Positions 18,216-27,802 are shown, counted from the stretch's first letter. The stretch is 64,000 nt of DNA from Bacillota bacterium (GCA_023415305.1 JAEZKZ010000117.1:248001-312000), one strand, 5' to 3'. Program-made: numbers and translations. Notes: generated by a model from the sequence alone, not told the origin.

Positions 18216-19193
18216 TCATCTCTCAACTATCTCCTCAGGCACAGATAAATCTGCATTTGTCCTGTACAGTTCACGTATCTTGCTAAAGCTTTCATCTGCA
18301 CAGCAAGTAAGCTGCGCGATTTCATCCAGCAGAGCAAAATCTCCTTCTGAGAGGTCACTGTCCTTTGCATAAACCAGTCTCCAGGGTTTCCAGTCCAGCC
18401 CCTTACATATTCGAACAAGAAATGGAACAGTTTCGATTTTGTTCAGCGATGTAAAATCTCGGAGCAGCTGACCTCTGATAAACCAAAGACCATACAGGGA
18501 TTCAATACCCCATTCCGGTCTGATTGGAGAGCCAATACCAAAATCTTCGGGGCTGGCATTACCTTCACGACATAGTCTCCATGCCTGTCCCGCAGTGATA
18601 AATTCATCAGGCTTCAGGTCCTGGGGGGTAAACTTGTTAATCCTCTGAATTTTTTCATTAAGACTTTTTTCTGTATAGTTATCATTAATGCCTTTCAACC
18701 CCCAGTTAATAACAGAACTCTGTTGAAACGGATCAAGCTGGGGATCAGCCATCACCCACCTGCTGCCGTCCCAATACTCACAAATCCAATGGTCCTCATA
18801 TTTCCCGCCCCAACCAAAATATACTGCAAATCCACATCTGCTTCTGGCAGGTATTCCTTTAGCTCTCAGGAATGCACACATTAATGTAGCAAACTCCCTG
18901 CAGCATGCTATTACCCTGTTACGGGGATGCCTCGGAATTGCAAGGTTGGAACTGTCTATTTCAAGGGCTTTATCAAGCAAATCCTCCATGTAAGCCGTTT
19001 TCTGCGGATATTCGTGGTCTGGATTATAACTCTCTCCATAAAACTCGACCCACATATCATGTACAATTAAGCCCTGAACCACTTGATAAATAGCCTCAGG
19101 ACTTTCAGGCAGCCACTCAATAAACTCTTTGTACTTATCAAGGCCAGTAATTTTCCCCGGTTCACTGTAGTATTTTAATATCTCGGAAATCAA
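18216..19193 (-). CDS. Transglutaminase-like domain protein
   Basis: A 325-residue protein with a papain-like transglutaminase core. Catalytic Cys98 lies in IACCREFATLMCAFLRAKGI, His135 in YEDHWICEYW and Asp150 in WVMADPQLDPF, so the triad is complete. No signal peptide is visible. The family includes proteases and cross-linkers; which applies here is unknown. It stands alone between an unknown gene and an AraC regulator on the same strand. Confidence 0.82.
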   Translation of the reverse strand: MISEILKYYSEPGKITGLDKYKEFIEWLPESPEAIYQVVQGLIVHDMWVEFYGESYNPDHEYPQKTAYMEDLLDKALEIDSSNLAIPRHPRNRVIACCREFATLMCAFLRAKGIPARSRCGFAVYFGWGGKYEDHWICEYWDGSRWVMADPQLDPFQQSSVINWGLKGINDNYTEKSLNEKIQRINKFTPQDLKPDEFITAGQAWRLCREGNASPEDFGIGSPIRPEWGIESLYGLWFIRGQLLRDFTSLNKIETVPFLVRICKGLDWKPWRLVYAKDSDLSEGDFALLDEIAQLTCCADESFSKIRELYRTNADLSVPEEIVER

Positions 19194-19263
19194 TACAATA
19201 CCCCTCCAATCTACTAATGGTAATTATATTCGGTAATCTTGATGGCTAATCTTAATCAGGAAT

Positions 19264-20103
19264 CTACTTAATCGGTATTAATAACTTAAAACTGTTATAG
19301 TCAGGATCTTGAAAGTTTTGATCATACATTTCAATATTATCGTAATCTTCTACTTCATAGCCCAGACTTTTTGCATAACCGACTGTCCCTGTATATGCAT
19401 CGGGTATGCTTACAGCTCCAGGGACCCATGCCTGAAGAAAGGTTTGTGACCTTATTCTCCTTATAGACATTCCTTGAGGAACCTTATCTGTAGAATTTAC
19501 TCCTATAGCAGCCATATATTTGAAATTCTTATTATCACAGGTTTCATGTTCACATATACCGTACATTATAATGGGACAGGACAGTGAGTTTATTTCATCA
19601 AGACGAGATAAAAAATCACTCCACAGTCTGCCTATAGCCCCATCACTATCCCATTTAGTCGCTATGCACTCCATGCCAACAACATGAAAACTTCTTCCAT
19701 GCAAAACACTATAACTCATTTGTTGCTCGTTTGTGGCTGTAGTACTCTCAATTAAAGATAATCTTTTTAGAGGCGGTGGTTTGCTGAAGCGGTATTTGCT
19801 CGGAGTTACGCCATAGACCCTTTTAAAAGCTCGGGTAAAAACGTCATGTGATTCAAAACCATATTCCATGGCAATGCTGCATACTGATTTATTACCGGCT
19901 GCTAAATCATCAGCCGACATAACCACTTTTCGCCTTAATATGTATTCCCCCACGGTATCTCCGGTTAATCTCTTAAACAAACGATAAAAATGCGGTACCG
20001 AAAATCCTGCTTCCCTGGATAAATCGAAGAGACATATATCCCGGGTAATGTTCCTGTCGATATAGTCCAAAGCCCTTAGCAGATTCTGATTTTTTGGCAT
20101 CAA
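19264..20103 (-). CDS. AraC regulator with GyrI-like effector domain
   Basis: A 279-residue regulator with the order DNA-binding then sensor. Residues 1-105 hold two helix-turn-helix motifs (ICLFDLSREAGFSVPHFYRLF; SVCSIAMEYGFESHDVFTRAF, then GVTPSKYR). The rest is a GyrI-like/AraC effector-binding domain (SFHVVGMECIATKW to YNSFKLLIPIK) of the kind that binds small hydrophobic or cationic molecules. A second protein of the same build lies at 21239 on the other strand, and a lone GyrI-like domain at 42910. Confidence 0.88.
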   Translation of the reverse strand: MMPKNQNLLRALDYIDRNITRDICLFDLSREAGFSVPHFYRLFKRLTGDTVGEYILRRKVVMSADDLAAGNKSVCSIAMEYGFESHDVFTRAFKRVYGVTPSKYRFSKPPPLKRLSLIESTTATNEQQMSYSVLHGRSFHVVGMECIATKWDSDGAIGRLWSDFLSRLDEINSLSCPIIMYGICEHETCDNKNFKYMAAIGVNSTDKVPQGMSIRRIRSQTFLQAWVPGAVSIPDAYTGTVGYAKSLGYEVEDYDNIEMYDQNFQDPDYNSFKLLIPIK

Positions 20104-20241
20104 CTCACCTCATATTAAATATAACATTATAAAGCTTTATTTTCTCGACGATTATTATCAAATTTACATTTAATTAAGCTTATCCTTTTAATTTCGAATA
20201 AGCTACACATTATAAACTTATGCTATACCTATACCAAACGT

Positions 20242-20265
20242 AAAAAGAGCCCGAAGGCTCTTTTT
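20242..20265. terminator. Hairpin terminator
   Basis: AAAAAGAGCC, a CGAA loop, then GGCTCTTTTT: a perfect 10-bp stem with T-runs on both strands. Confidence 0.8.
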
Positions 20266-20373
20266 AAATAAGTTTTTACAGCGTCTTTTACTTATTTAAT
20301 TTAGTATCTCTAATTATTTGAGTATTCTTTGATTGGAAACATTGCATTAAAAAATAGTGATATAAATGAACTG

Positions 20374-20396
20374 AAAAACCCTGCAAAAAAAGCAGG
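20374..20396 (-). terminator. Terminator of udk
   Basis: On the minus strand CCTGC, a T7 loop, GCAGGG, then TTTTT, about 30 bases past the uridine kinase stop. Confidence 0.8.
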
Positions 20397-20424
20397 AACT
20401 TGTTTTTAATTTTCTGACCTCTAA

Positions 20425-21045
20425 TCACCAACCATTAATAATTCCCTTTATTCTATCCACAAGCATTGAGAACGCAACATTGTTCATTCCACCCTCAGGA
20501 ATAATCACATCGGCACGTTTCTTGCTTGGTTCAATAAACGCTTCATGCATTGGTTTAACTGTATTTAAGTACTGATTAATTACAGAATCAAGATTTCTGC
20601 CTCTCTCATGGATATCCCTCATAAGCCTTCTGGTCAGCCTTATATCGGCATCTGTATCAACAAATACCTTGATATCCATCAATTCAGCCAACTCAGGGTT
20701 TTCAAAAATCAGAATACCCTCCAGTATGATAACAGGTTTTGGCTCTTCTTTTACGGTTTCGTCCAGTCTCTTATATTCCACAAAGGAGTAGGTTGGGCGC
20801 TCAATGGGTTTGAGATTTTTAAGGGTTTTTAGCTGTTCAATCAAAAGACTATTGTCAAAAGCATCGGGGTGGTCAAAATTAAGCTTTTTTCTTTCTTCAA
20901 AGGTTAGGCTATCGAAGGAATTATAATAAAAATCCTGGCAAAGGAGTACTACATCATCGCCGAAAGTATTCTTCAATCTCTTTGCAAGAGTAGTCTTACC
21001 TGAGCCTGTCCCTCCGGCTATTCCTATAAGTACTGCGTGGTCCAT
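20425..21045 (-). CDS. udk: Uridine kinase
   Basis: A 206-residue P-loop kinase. GIAGGTGSGKTT (from residue 8) is the ATP site, and CQDFYYNSFDSL and FDHPDAFD are the uridine/cytidine-kinase substrate motifs. LEGILIFENPEL and the lid region RLTRRLMRDIHERGR follow, and IIPEGGMN is near the end. Length and motif order match bacterial Udk, which phosphorylates uridine and cytidine in pyrimidine salvage. Confidence 0.93.
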   Translation of the reverse strand: MDHAVLIGIAGGTGSGKTTLAKRLKNTFGDDVVLLCQDFYYNSFDSLTFEERKKLNFDHPDAFDNSLLIEQLKTLKNLKPIERPTYSFVEYKRLDETVKEEPKPVIILEGILIFENPELAELMDIKVFVDTDADIRLTRRLMRDIHERGRNLDSVINQYLNTVKPMHEAFIEPSKKRADVIIPEGGMNNVAFSMLVDRIKGIINGW

Positions 21046-21238
21046 GTCCGTTTCTCCATATATTTTATTTATTGTACTTTTTTCTTCATGATTATATCAT
21101 TGTTTTATGGCAGGCTCAAGGAAGGTAATCATTAAAAATGAGATATGCTACAATATAACCAAAGAGAACCTGTACACTAAAAACAGGATGTGCCGCTTGT
21201 TAATCTGCTAAGCTTGATATGGAAAAGAGGGATGGAAA

Positions 21239-22069
21239 ATGGAATGGGTTGATAGAATGAACAAGGTGATTGAATATTTGGAAACACATTTGTGCGACGA
21301 AATCAATCCTGATGAGATCAGTCGCATTCTGGCGTGTCCTTACTCTGTATTCCAGCGATCTTTCGCTCCGATTACCGGGATACAGTTGTCAGAGTATATT
21401 CGCCGAAGGAGACTGACCTGCGCTGCATATGATATCCAAAACACAGATCAGCGAATTCTGGATATCGCTGTAAAGTACGGTTATGATTCTGCCGATGCCT
21501 TCACTGCAGCGTTCAAGCGCATGCACGGTATTACACCTCAAGAAGCACGCAAACCCGATATCAAACTTAAATTCTATGCCCGTCTGACTTTCACATTTAT
21601 GATTACGGGGGTTCAGGAAATGAATTACAAAGTTATTGAAAGGCAAGGCTTCCGCGTTCTCGGTATCCGGCGCACTACGCCTTATGGCGGAGGTACCTGG
21701 GGGATTATCAAATCCGACGGTACATACTTAAAGATAAAGGAGATAAGCGGACATACCTGCAATTTGGGACTGTGTTTTGGTTTCGACAACGAAGGAAACA
21801 ACGATTATATGTGCGGAGTCGAATATGGAGGTGAAGCTATTTCCGGTTTTGATTGCTATCAATACCCTGCCAGTACATTTTTGATTTTTACTGCAAAAGG
21901 TAAAATTTCTGAAGGAGTACTCGGAGAAACCTGGAAGCGCATATATGGTGAATTTATGCCGCAAAGTGAGTATAAGCAGCAAGATTTACCCACTATTGAA
22001 ACTTATATTGAATGGGATGAAACAAGTGATTTTTGCAATGTTGATATCATGATTCCTGTTAAAAGTTAA
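21239..22069 (+). CDS. AraC regulator with GyrI-like effector domain
   Basis: A 276-residue regulator built like the one at 19264. An N-terminal double helix-turn-helix (INPDEISRILACPYSVFQRSF; RILDIAVKYGYDSADAFTAAF, then GITPQEAR) is followed by an effector domain (YKVIERQGFRVLGIRRTTPY to CNVDIMIPVK). A strong terminator follows, so it is transcribed alone. Ligand unknown. Its codon use looks slightly more GC-rich than its neighbours, a possible sign of transfer. Confidence 0.88.
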   Translation: MEWVDRMNKVIEYLETHLCDEINPDEISRILACPYSVFQRSFAPITGIQLSEYIRRRRLTCAAYDIQNTDQRILDIAVKYGYDSADAFTAAFKRMHGITPQEARKPDIKLKFYARLTFTFMITGVQEMNYKVIERQGFRVLGIRRTTPYGGGTWGIIKSDGTYLKIKEISGHTCNLGLCFGFDNEGNNDYMCGVEYGGEAISGFDCYQYPASTFLIFTAKGKISEGVLGETWKRIYGEFMPQSEYKQQDLPTIETYIEWDETSDFCNVDIMIPVKS

Positions 22070-22094
22070 TACTCATAACAAACTAACTCTCAGG

Positions 22095-22131
22095 AAAAAA
22101 CCGTCCCGGCTATTAACCGGGACGGTTTTTT
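22095..22131. terminator. Strong bidirectional terminator
   Basis: A perfect 15-bp stem, AAAAAACCGTCCCGG and its complement, around a 7-base loop, with A/T tails on both sides. It separates the convergent AraC and alcohol dehydrogenase genes. Confidence 0.92.
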
Positions 22132-22169
22132 GAGTGTTCGAGCAGTAAAACCTTATATTAAACTCCTGA

Positions 22170-23222
22170 TTAATCCAGCCATATAATTGGCTTTATAAGC
22201 TCGGCAGGCTTTGCCTCCATTAATTTATAAGCTTCAGCTATACCATCGATTCCTCTGAACTCATGTGTAACCATTCTGGATGGATCAACACGTCCGGCCA
22301 TAACCATATTTGACAGTGCTTCCATTCTTACACGACCTCCGGGGCACAAGCCGCCTTTTATTGTTTTATGTGCCATACCGAAGCCCCAGCCCGGGCAGGA
22401 TATGGGGAGGTTTTCAAGACTTTCATACATGTTAACATTGGATATGTTTCCACCAGGTCTGGTCATCATAACAGCCTGATTCAGCACCTCGGTTCCTCCA
22501 CCGGCAATGATTACGCAATCAGCTCCCATGCCATTTGTCAAAGCCATGACCTGTTCAACTATATCACCTTTTTTGTAGCTGATTATATCAGTGGCACCAT
22601 ATTCCTTGGCAACTTCAACACACTTAGGACGAGTTCCTACGGCTAATATTCTTCCAGCACCTTTGAGTTTTGCTCCCGCAACTGACATTAAACCCACAGG
22701 ACCAATTCCTATTACAACTACTGTATCTCCGAATGAGATATCGGCCAATTCAGCTCCATGGAATCCAGTTGTAACCATATCACCAATCAGACAGGCTGAT
22801 TTTAAATCCATACCCTCAGGTATCTTAGCCAGATTCATGTCGGCGTGACGAATCAATGTATATTCTGCAAATAGGCCGTCAGCATAGCTGGACAGATTAA
22901 TACCCTTTAGCATACCGCCACTGTGTTGTGACATGCCATACTGGACTTCCCTTGTTTTCCAATCAGGTGTAACAGCAGGAATAATAACCTTATCTCCCGG
23001 TTTAAAGTCAGTTACCTTACTACCGACCTCTGTGACTACACCAATTCCTTCATGTCCTAATATAGTGTTCGGAGGACATATTCCCATATTAACTGAATGT
23101 ACATCAGACGAGCAGGCAGCAATAACTGTTGGCTTAACAATTGCATCGGTATCCCCGCATGTTGGAATAGGCTTCTCTACATACTCAATTTTTCCTGGCT
23201 TAATAAAAGCATAACCTCTCAT
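22170..23222 (-). CDS. Zinc-containing NADP-dependent secondary alcohol dehydrogenase
   Basis: A 350-residue medium-chain dehydrogenase closely similar in layout to the isopropanol/secondary alcohol dehydrogenase of Clostridium beijerinckii. The catalytic zinc site is Cys37 with His57-Glu58 (GHEGIGVV) and the Asp of LIGDMVTTGFHGAELADI. The Rossmann motif VVIGIGPVGLMSVAGAK is followed by VGTRPKC, where the conserved Arg fits NADP binding. KTIKGGLCPGGR near the C-terminus is characteristic of this subgroup. It should interconvert ketones or aldehydes and alcohols. Confidence 0.92.
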   Translation of the reverse strand: MRGYAFIKPGKIEYVEKPIPTCGDTDAIVKPTVIAACSSDVHSVNMGICPPNTILGHEGIGVVTEVGSKVTDFKPGDKVIIPAVTPDWKTREVQYGMSQHSGGMLKGINLSSYADGLFAEYTLIRHADMNLAKIPEGMDLKSACLIGDMVTTGFHGAELADISFGDTVVVIGIGPVGLMSVAGAKLKGAGRILAVGTRPKCVEVAKEYGATDIISYKKGDIVEQVMALTNGMGADCVIIAGGGTEVLNQAVMMTRPGGNISNVNMYESLENLPISCPGWGFGMAHKTIKGGLCPGGRVRMEALSNMVMAGRVDPSRMVTHEFRGIDGIAEAYKLMEAKPAELIKPIIWLD

Positions 23223-23420
23223 ATCTTACTCCTCCATTTAATAAAAAATTAATTACTCTGTGTACATAATGTTGCGATTCACGTTTTATGTAGAGCAACT
23301 TACTTAAGTATATATTATTGTTAATTTTATATCAAACTTTGTATCGAACTTATTTGTGGCTTGTACCAAAAAAGCATATTATAGATAAGGTATATTAATT
23401 TAGAATATAATTATTTCAAT
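23223..23420. other. AT-rich intergenic region
   Basis: Upstream region of the alcohol dehydrogenase. It is very AT-rich with short A/T tracts and should contain the dehydrogenase promoter; no clear operator is visible. Confidence 0.4.
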
Positions 23421-23454
23421 AAAAAAGCCAAAATATAAGATTTATACTTTAGCT
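23421..23454 (-). terminator. Terminator of the RCC1-repeat gene
   Basis: On the minus strand AGCTAAAGTATAA pairs with TTATATTTTGGCT (two G-U wobbles) and is followed by TTTTTTATT. It lies about 85 bases past the stop at 23538. Confidence 0.7.
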
Positions 23455-23537
23455 TCTATATTACATCACATTAAAATATATTTTATTTTCTTCTGAATAC
23501 AATCTCAATAACTAGAATGAAGGTTTCAGCATACTCT

Positions 23538-25346
23538 CTATTTCAGCCAATTCTTAATATTTTTCGTTCGTGCTTCAGAAGTATAATTAATATCTATTCC
23601 AACAAACCCGCCCTCTTCAATCTCAATATATCTGCCACTTTTTTTGTCGAATATGTAAGCACTCCAAATCTCGTAGGTTCTGTCCTCGTTCTCAGTATAG
23701 GCAGTTATTTTTGGCATAATATATTCAATTATCTGACGTACAACTTTTTCATCTACCTTTTGAACCAAAATGTTGGCTAGTTCATCAATCTGCTTGTCTA
23801 TTGGATCTGTCGACATAGGCTCGACTGACATCTTTACTTCTATCCGCTCATCACTACTCTTGTATATGGCTAAATTCGCATCTTCACGTTCAGGACAGGT
23901 AAATGGGCCGACCTTTCTGGTTTTTCCGGTAAATGCTTTAGCACCCACCACTGTATAAGGAATAGCCTTTCTTTTTATAGGAATTATTGTAACTGTTTTT
24001 GTCGCGGGATCATAGCTGGAATCACAGCCCAAGGCCTGGCTGATAAAGTTTACCGGAACATTTAAAGTATTATTCTTTGTTGTAATAACAGTGTCCTCAC
24101 CCATATCTATTAATAGATCATTAACCCGGTATTGCCGTTTTCCTTTAGTGAATTTTATCTTCCTGTTATTCCAGGTAATATCCATACTGCTGTTTCCGCT
24201 TCCAACGGTTACTTTAGCCCCCAGCTCCTCACTGAAAGCCTTTATGGGGACTCTGATTCTGTTTAATTCGTCATAGTACGGCTTAACCTTCTCCAGGGGC
24301 TTTCCCTCAAGCTTGAGATTTAATTGGTTAACCGGAAGCTGCTTGGCTTTTGATAATTGCTTTTTAGGAGGTACCTTAAGGTTTTTCCATGTTGTTACAT
24401 TTCCCTGTCCATCAGGGTTCTCGCCGGTGAAAACCAATTTCCCGTTGTCCTGTAATCCAACGCTGAAATACTCACCCGCTGCAATTTCTCTTATATTCTT
24501 CCATTTTCCCACATTATATTGACCAAAATTTCTGAATTTCGGAGTACCGACTCCTACAACCGTCCCGTCGGCTTTCAAGCCAATTACGTGATTACGACCT
24601 GAAGAAATTTGTACTATATTTTTCCAATTACTTAATTTTGTTCTATCAACATAATATGAATCAGTTTCCTCTCCAACAGTTACCAACGTCCCATCAGTCC
24701 TTAATCCCACAGCAACAGGCCCCAGAAGAATTATGTCTACTATGTCTGTCCATTTGGCAAAAGCTTTGATGAAAGTGTCCTCATAATCACTACTACCCAT
24801 GTAACCTGCGAAGTGTATACCTCCATCGTTGTCTATCCCGATAACAGAAGAACTCTCTGCTGTAATAAGCTTCTTAATATTCTTCCATCCGGCCAGTTCC
24901 TCTCGAAGTGAATCCTCAAGACCCGCTGATACTACTGTACCGTCACTTTTTAGGCCAAGTGAAGTATTATATCCCGCGCATACCTGAACAATATCTTTCC
25001 ACCCGCTGACGTTGCTTTGGCCTCTGTCGTTCCCTCCGGATGCAACAACGGTTCCATCCTTTTTAAGCCCTAGAATATGCATGTCACCAGCCGAAATTTG
25101 AACTATATTCTTCCATTTCGAAGTATCGGGTTGAAATTCTTTGCTTATATAAGAACTTTTTGTAACCAGCACTGTACCATCACTCTTTAAAGCTGCTGTC
25201 ATTCCATAGAGAGTATCCAGGCTCTGCTGGTAAATGGGGTCGCTTTGTTTTAAAGCAAGCGCACTAATATTAACATTTGAAAGTAAAAAAACTGCAGTAA
25301 TTACTATACTTATTATCCTACATGCTCTGTTCTTACCTTTTCTCAT
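23538..25346 (-). CDS. Secreted RCC1-repeat protein with CuAO_N1 stalk domains
   Basis: A 602-residue exported protein. Residues about 8-30 are a signal peptide. Roughly seven RCC1/BNR-like repeats follow, each of the form (W)KNIVQISAG..H..GLK.DGTVV..G, which should make a beta-propeller. From about residue 345 come two copper-amine-oxidase N-terminal-like segments (LKLEGKPLEKV, RIRVPIKAFSEELGAKV; LNVPVNFISQALG), then a lipoprotein-like C-terminal domain. Likely a cell-surface binding protein. Two other CuAO_N1 proteins lie at 31295 and 35249. Confidence 0.85.
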   Translation of the reverse strand: MRKGKNRACRIISIVITAVFLLSNVNISALALKQSDPIYQQSLDTLYGMTAALKSDGTVLVTKSSYISKEFQPDTSKWKNIVQISAGDMHILGLKKDGTVVASGGNDRGQSNVSGWKDIVQVCAGYNTSLGLKSDGTVVSAGLEDSLREELAGWKNIKKLITAESSSVIGIDNDGGIHFAGYMGSSDYEDTFIKAFAKWTDIVDIILLGPVAVGLRTDGTLVTVGEETDSYYVDRTKLSNWKNIVQISSGRNHVIGLKADGTVVGVGTPKFRNFGQYNVGKWKNIREIAAGEYFSVGLQDNGKLVFTGENPDGQGNVTTWKNLKVPPKKQLSKAKQLPVNQLNLKLEGKPLEKVKPYYDELNRIRVPIKAFSEELGAKVTVGSGNSSMDITWNNRKIKFTKGKRQYRVNDLLIDMGEDTVITTKNNTLNVPVNFISQALGCDSSYDPATKTVTIIPIKRKAIPYTVVGAKAFTGKTRKVGPFTCPEREDANLAIYKSSDERIEVKMSVEPMSTDPIDKQIDELANILVQKVDEKVVRQIIEYIMPKITAYTENEDRTYEIWSAYIFDKKSGRYIEIEEGGFVGIDINYTSEARTKNIKNWLK

Positions 25347-25402
25347 CTGATTAACCTCATTCCTATATTTCTAATTCAGTTTCAAATGAACAATAGCATT
25401 TC

Positions 25403-25870
25403 TTATACCAAATATATAGTATCCAGTTTTTCACTTTCCCTGTCAAGGATTTCCAAGCACATTTTATATATTATTTTCTTCTTCTTGTCACTTTGCTGTG
25501 CCGTTGATGAAATATCCAGCATACATAATAAATACACCAAAACTCCGCAGAATATTGTATATATCAGCATAACATTTACTCCAATTTCAATAAGTGCTAC
25601 CAAAGTAAACATTAATGCCATCCCGGAAATGGTCAGCGATGTTAATCCGTTTGATTTAGTCATGGAATCACTTGTTTCCAAATTTTCTATTTCAGACGAC
25701 AATGTAATTATCAGCTTGTTATGCTCCTCAGGATCAAGCTTGTTTGTGTACATGAATATTTGCAATTTCACCATGATTCTATCATGCAGGTAGGATAAAT
25801 CGGTGATATTTTCCTTACTTAATGCTTCAAGTGAAGCCTTTAAGTCGGAATAGCAGCTTGTTAAATCCAT
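25403..25870 (-). CDS. Small membrane protein
   Basis: A 155-residue protein with a helical N-terminal half (MDLTSCYSDLKASLEALSKE...), two adjacent hydrophobic segments (about 83-105 and 108-125) and a charged C-terminal tail. It is not recognised. It lies just upstream of the RCC1-repeat gene on the same strand, about 55 bases away, and the two may share a transcript. Confidence 0.65.
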   Translation of the reverse strand: MDLTSCYSDLKASLEALSKENITDLSYLHDRIMVKLQIFMYTNKLDPEEHNKLIITLSSEIENLETSDSMTKSNGLTSLTISGMALMFTLVALIEIGVNVMLIYTIFCGVLVYLLCMLDISSTAQQSDKKKKIIYKMCLEILDRESEKLDTIYLV

Positions 25871-25992
25871 ATTTAACTCCAGATTATATATTTTTATACA
25901 TATTTTGTACTCTAATTATTATTATCGGAGTTAATGTTAAGATATTAAAGGGTGAATTATTTCAGGTTCTCATCTTTGTGCTCTTTGTAAGT

Positions 25993-26874
25993 TCACTGGT
26001 GTAAAAAATAATCTGTTAATATAGCATTAATTTCTGCTGCTATTTCGTGGTTAATGCCATGTCCTACATCGTCAAAGAAACGGGTATTCATTTGGTATTT
26101 TAAAAGTTCCGCTTTCCCTCCAAGTATAGCAAAGGGATCTTTCTCCCCCACCAAATAAAGAATTTTACCTCGTATACTTTCTATCTGCTCATCTGTAAAG
26201 ACTTTTACTTTATGGTAGCCCATAGCCATATTGTTATACCCGCGTGATAAATAAACAAAATGCTCAAAAATCAATGGATTCTCAGTAAAGGCAGCACTAT
26301 TTTTTCCGGAAAGCTTGACCAAAAGTTTTTTGATATTGTTTTTTGTTGGAAACAAGGCCTCTGGGAAAAATATCTTAATCATTGTTTTCATGGGGCTTCC
26401 TGTACTGCCGGAGGGTACACTCGATGCCATACAAACCACTTTTTCTACACGCTCCGGCCTCACAAGAGTATAGTATTGAGCCAGATATCCGCCATGTGAG
26501 ACACCTGCAATATTAACCTTCTTCAGCCCAAGGCCGTCAAGTATATCATCTATCCATAACCCGTCGTCAAACTCTTTATTATAACAATTATCGGGCACAC
26601 TTTTTCCGGGCCCTCCCAGAGTATCAACTGCATAAAGCCTGAAGTGAGGTGCAAGGGCGGCAGCATTATAAATCCACATTAGCGCAGAGTCATCACCGAC
26701 GCCGTGAAATAGGAGGATGGGAGGTGCGTCAACGTCACCAAAAACATTAACATGGGTAGTTCCATACCGTGTAGGAATATCGGTCTGTTTCAGGTCAACA
26801 CCCCAGTTGTCAAGCAACCTGTCGTAAGTAGACAAAATTTTTTGCTTTGCTTTTTGCGTTCTGTAAATTTTCAT
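25993..26874 (-). CDS. Alpha/beta-hydrolase
   Basis: A 293-residue cytoplasmic hydrolase. PILLFHGVGDDSALM is the oxyanion-hole region, GVSHGGYLAQYY the nucleophile elbow with its Ser, LVGEKDPFA the acid region, and DVGHGINHE the catalytic His. AAGGAGGG precedes the ATG. The gene lies 14 bases after a TetR regulator on the same strand, so the regulator probably controls both. Substrate unknown, likely an ester. Confidence 0.88.
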   Translation of the reverse strand: MKIYRTQKAKQKILSTYDRLLDNWGVDLKQTDIPTRYGTTHVNVFGDVDAPPILLFHGVGDDSALMWIYNAAALAPHFRLYAVDTLGGPGKSVPDNCYNKEFDDGLWIDDILDGLGLKKVNIAGVSHGGYLAQYYTLVRPERVEKVVCMASSVPSGSTGSPMKTMIKIFFPEALFPTKNNIKKLLVKLSGKNSAAFTENPLIFEHFVYLSRGYNNMAMGYHKVKVFTDEQIESIRGKILYLVGEKDPFAILGGKAELLKYQMNTRFFDDVGHGINHEIAAEINAILTDYFLHQ

Positions 26875-26888
26875 TACGTAATCCCTCC

Positions 26889-27518
26889 TTAAAAAATATC
26901 TTGCGAATATCTTGCGAAGAAACGATTCAACAATATTGTGAGTTCATTGAGAGCAGCAGCTTTTACCTCCCCGGCTGCCGCCTCAGGTCCGGAAAAATAT
27001 TTATTAAAAATAAATAGAATAATCGACTGGTATTCTACAGCCATCAAATCAGGATGGTCTTTGCTTATGCATCCTATATCCATCATATAGCTAAAAACAT
27101 TTTTGTGGTGCTCAACAGGAGCTGTGAAAAGAAGCTTTTGATAAATTGCAGCTGCCTTTTCGTTCCTTTGCTTTTCTATCATAAGCATTCGGAGCAATTT
27201 ATGAATTCTTTCTTCCAACAGATACCCGTTAACATACGCAATGCCAACTTTCACGAATTCCTCAATTTTTATAGTTGAAACAGTTTGCAATGCTTCATTA
27301 AAGTTATCCTTCCGTATCTGAGCCATTTTATCGGCTTCATCCAGAATTGATTGCAGAATATCCTCCTTGTTTCTGAAGTGATAATATATGGAGCTCTCCT
27401 TTATGCCGACCACTTTACCGATGTCCCTGATGGACACGGCGGTAAACCCGTTCACCGAAAACATTTCAAGGGCTGCGGTCAGAATCTTTTCCTTTGTTCC
27501 CTGTTCATTACTGCTCAT
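26889..27518 (-). CDS. TetR-family regulator
   Basis: A 209-residue repressor. The N-terminal helix-turn-helix AALEMFSVNGFTAVSIRDIG and SSIYYHFRNKEDIL are typical TetR. The C-terminal ligand domain is unremarkable. It heads an operon with the alpha/beta-hydrolase. A double palindrome 150 bases upstream is the likely operator, implying autoregulation. Confidence 0.9.
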   Translation of the reverse strand: MSSNEQGTKEKILTAALEMFSVNGFTAVSIRDIGKVVGIKESSIYYHFRNKEDILQSILDEADKMAQIRKDNFNEALQTVSTIKIEEFVKVGIAYVNGYLLEERIHKLLRMLMIEKQRNEKAAAIYQKLLFTAPVEHHKNVFSYMMDIGCISKDHPDLMAVEYQSIILFIFNKYFSGPEAAAGEVKAAALNELTILLNRFFARYSQDIF

Positions 27519-27537
27519 TACTGTTCATACTCCTCTC

Positions 27538-27652
27538 TTACGAATGCTTGTTACTATCCCTTATGAATGCTCGATGCTATCCTCTACGAATGCTCGATGC
27601 TATCCTTTACGAATGCTCGATGCTATCCTTTACGAATGCTCGTTTACATCAC
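27538..27652. repeat. Five tandem copies of a 23-bp unit
   Basis: Direct repeats of the form TTACGAATGCTCGATGCTATCC (23-base period). The three middle copies are nearly identical and the outer two diverge. The array lies in the leader between the TetR operator and the TetR start codon. There are no unique spacers, so it is not a CRISPR array. Confidence 0.85.
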
Positions 27653-27664
27653 TATCACTTACGT

Positions 27665-27709
27665 AAACTAACAACTGTTAGGTATATCTTACCTAGCAGT
27701 TGTTAGTTT
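27665..27709. promoter_or_regulatory. Probable TetR operator: nested palindromes
   Basis: A 20-bp inverted repeat (27665-27684 and 27690-27709, 19 of 20 matching). Each arm is itself a palindrome, CTAACA-AC-TGTTAG on the left and CTAGCA-GT-TGTTAG on the right. Two such 14-bp sites side by side fit binding of two TetR dimers upstream of the regulator gene. Confidence 0.72.
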
Positions 27710-27802
27710 GTCAATAACAGGATAGACAAATAGAAGCAGGATACTAATAACTCCTGCTTCTAAGCAATATCTAAAGTTTTAGGATATCTGGAAAAACGTA
27801 GG

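Larger units (their letters stand above)
20104..20424. other. Intergenic region with two terminators
   Basis: About 320 bases between the AraC gene start and the end of the uridine kinase gene. It holds two hairpins listed separately and AT-rich sequence that should include the AraC promoter. I see no further gene. Confidence 0.6.

Noticed and set aside
27538..27652. Possible CRISPR array
   Set aside because: The 23-bp units are contiguous tandem repeats without unique spacers, and no cas gene is present.
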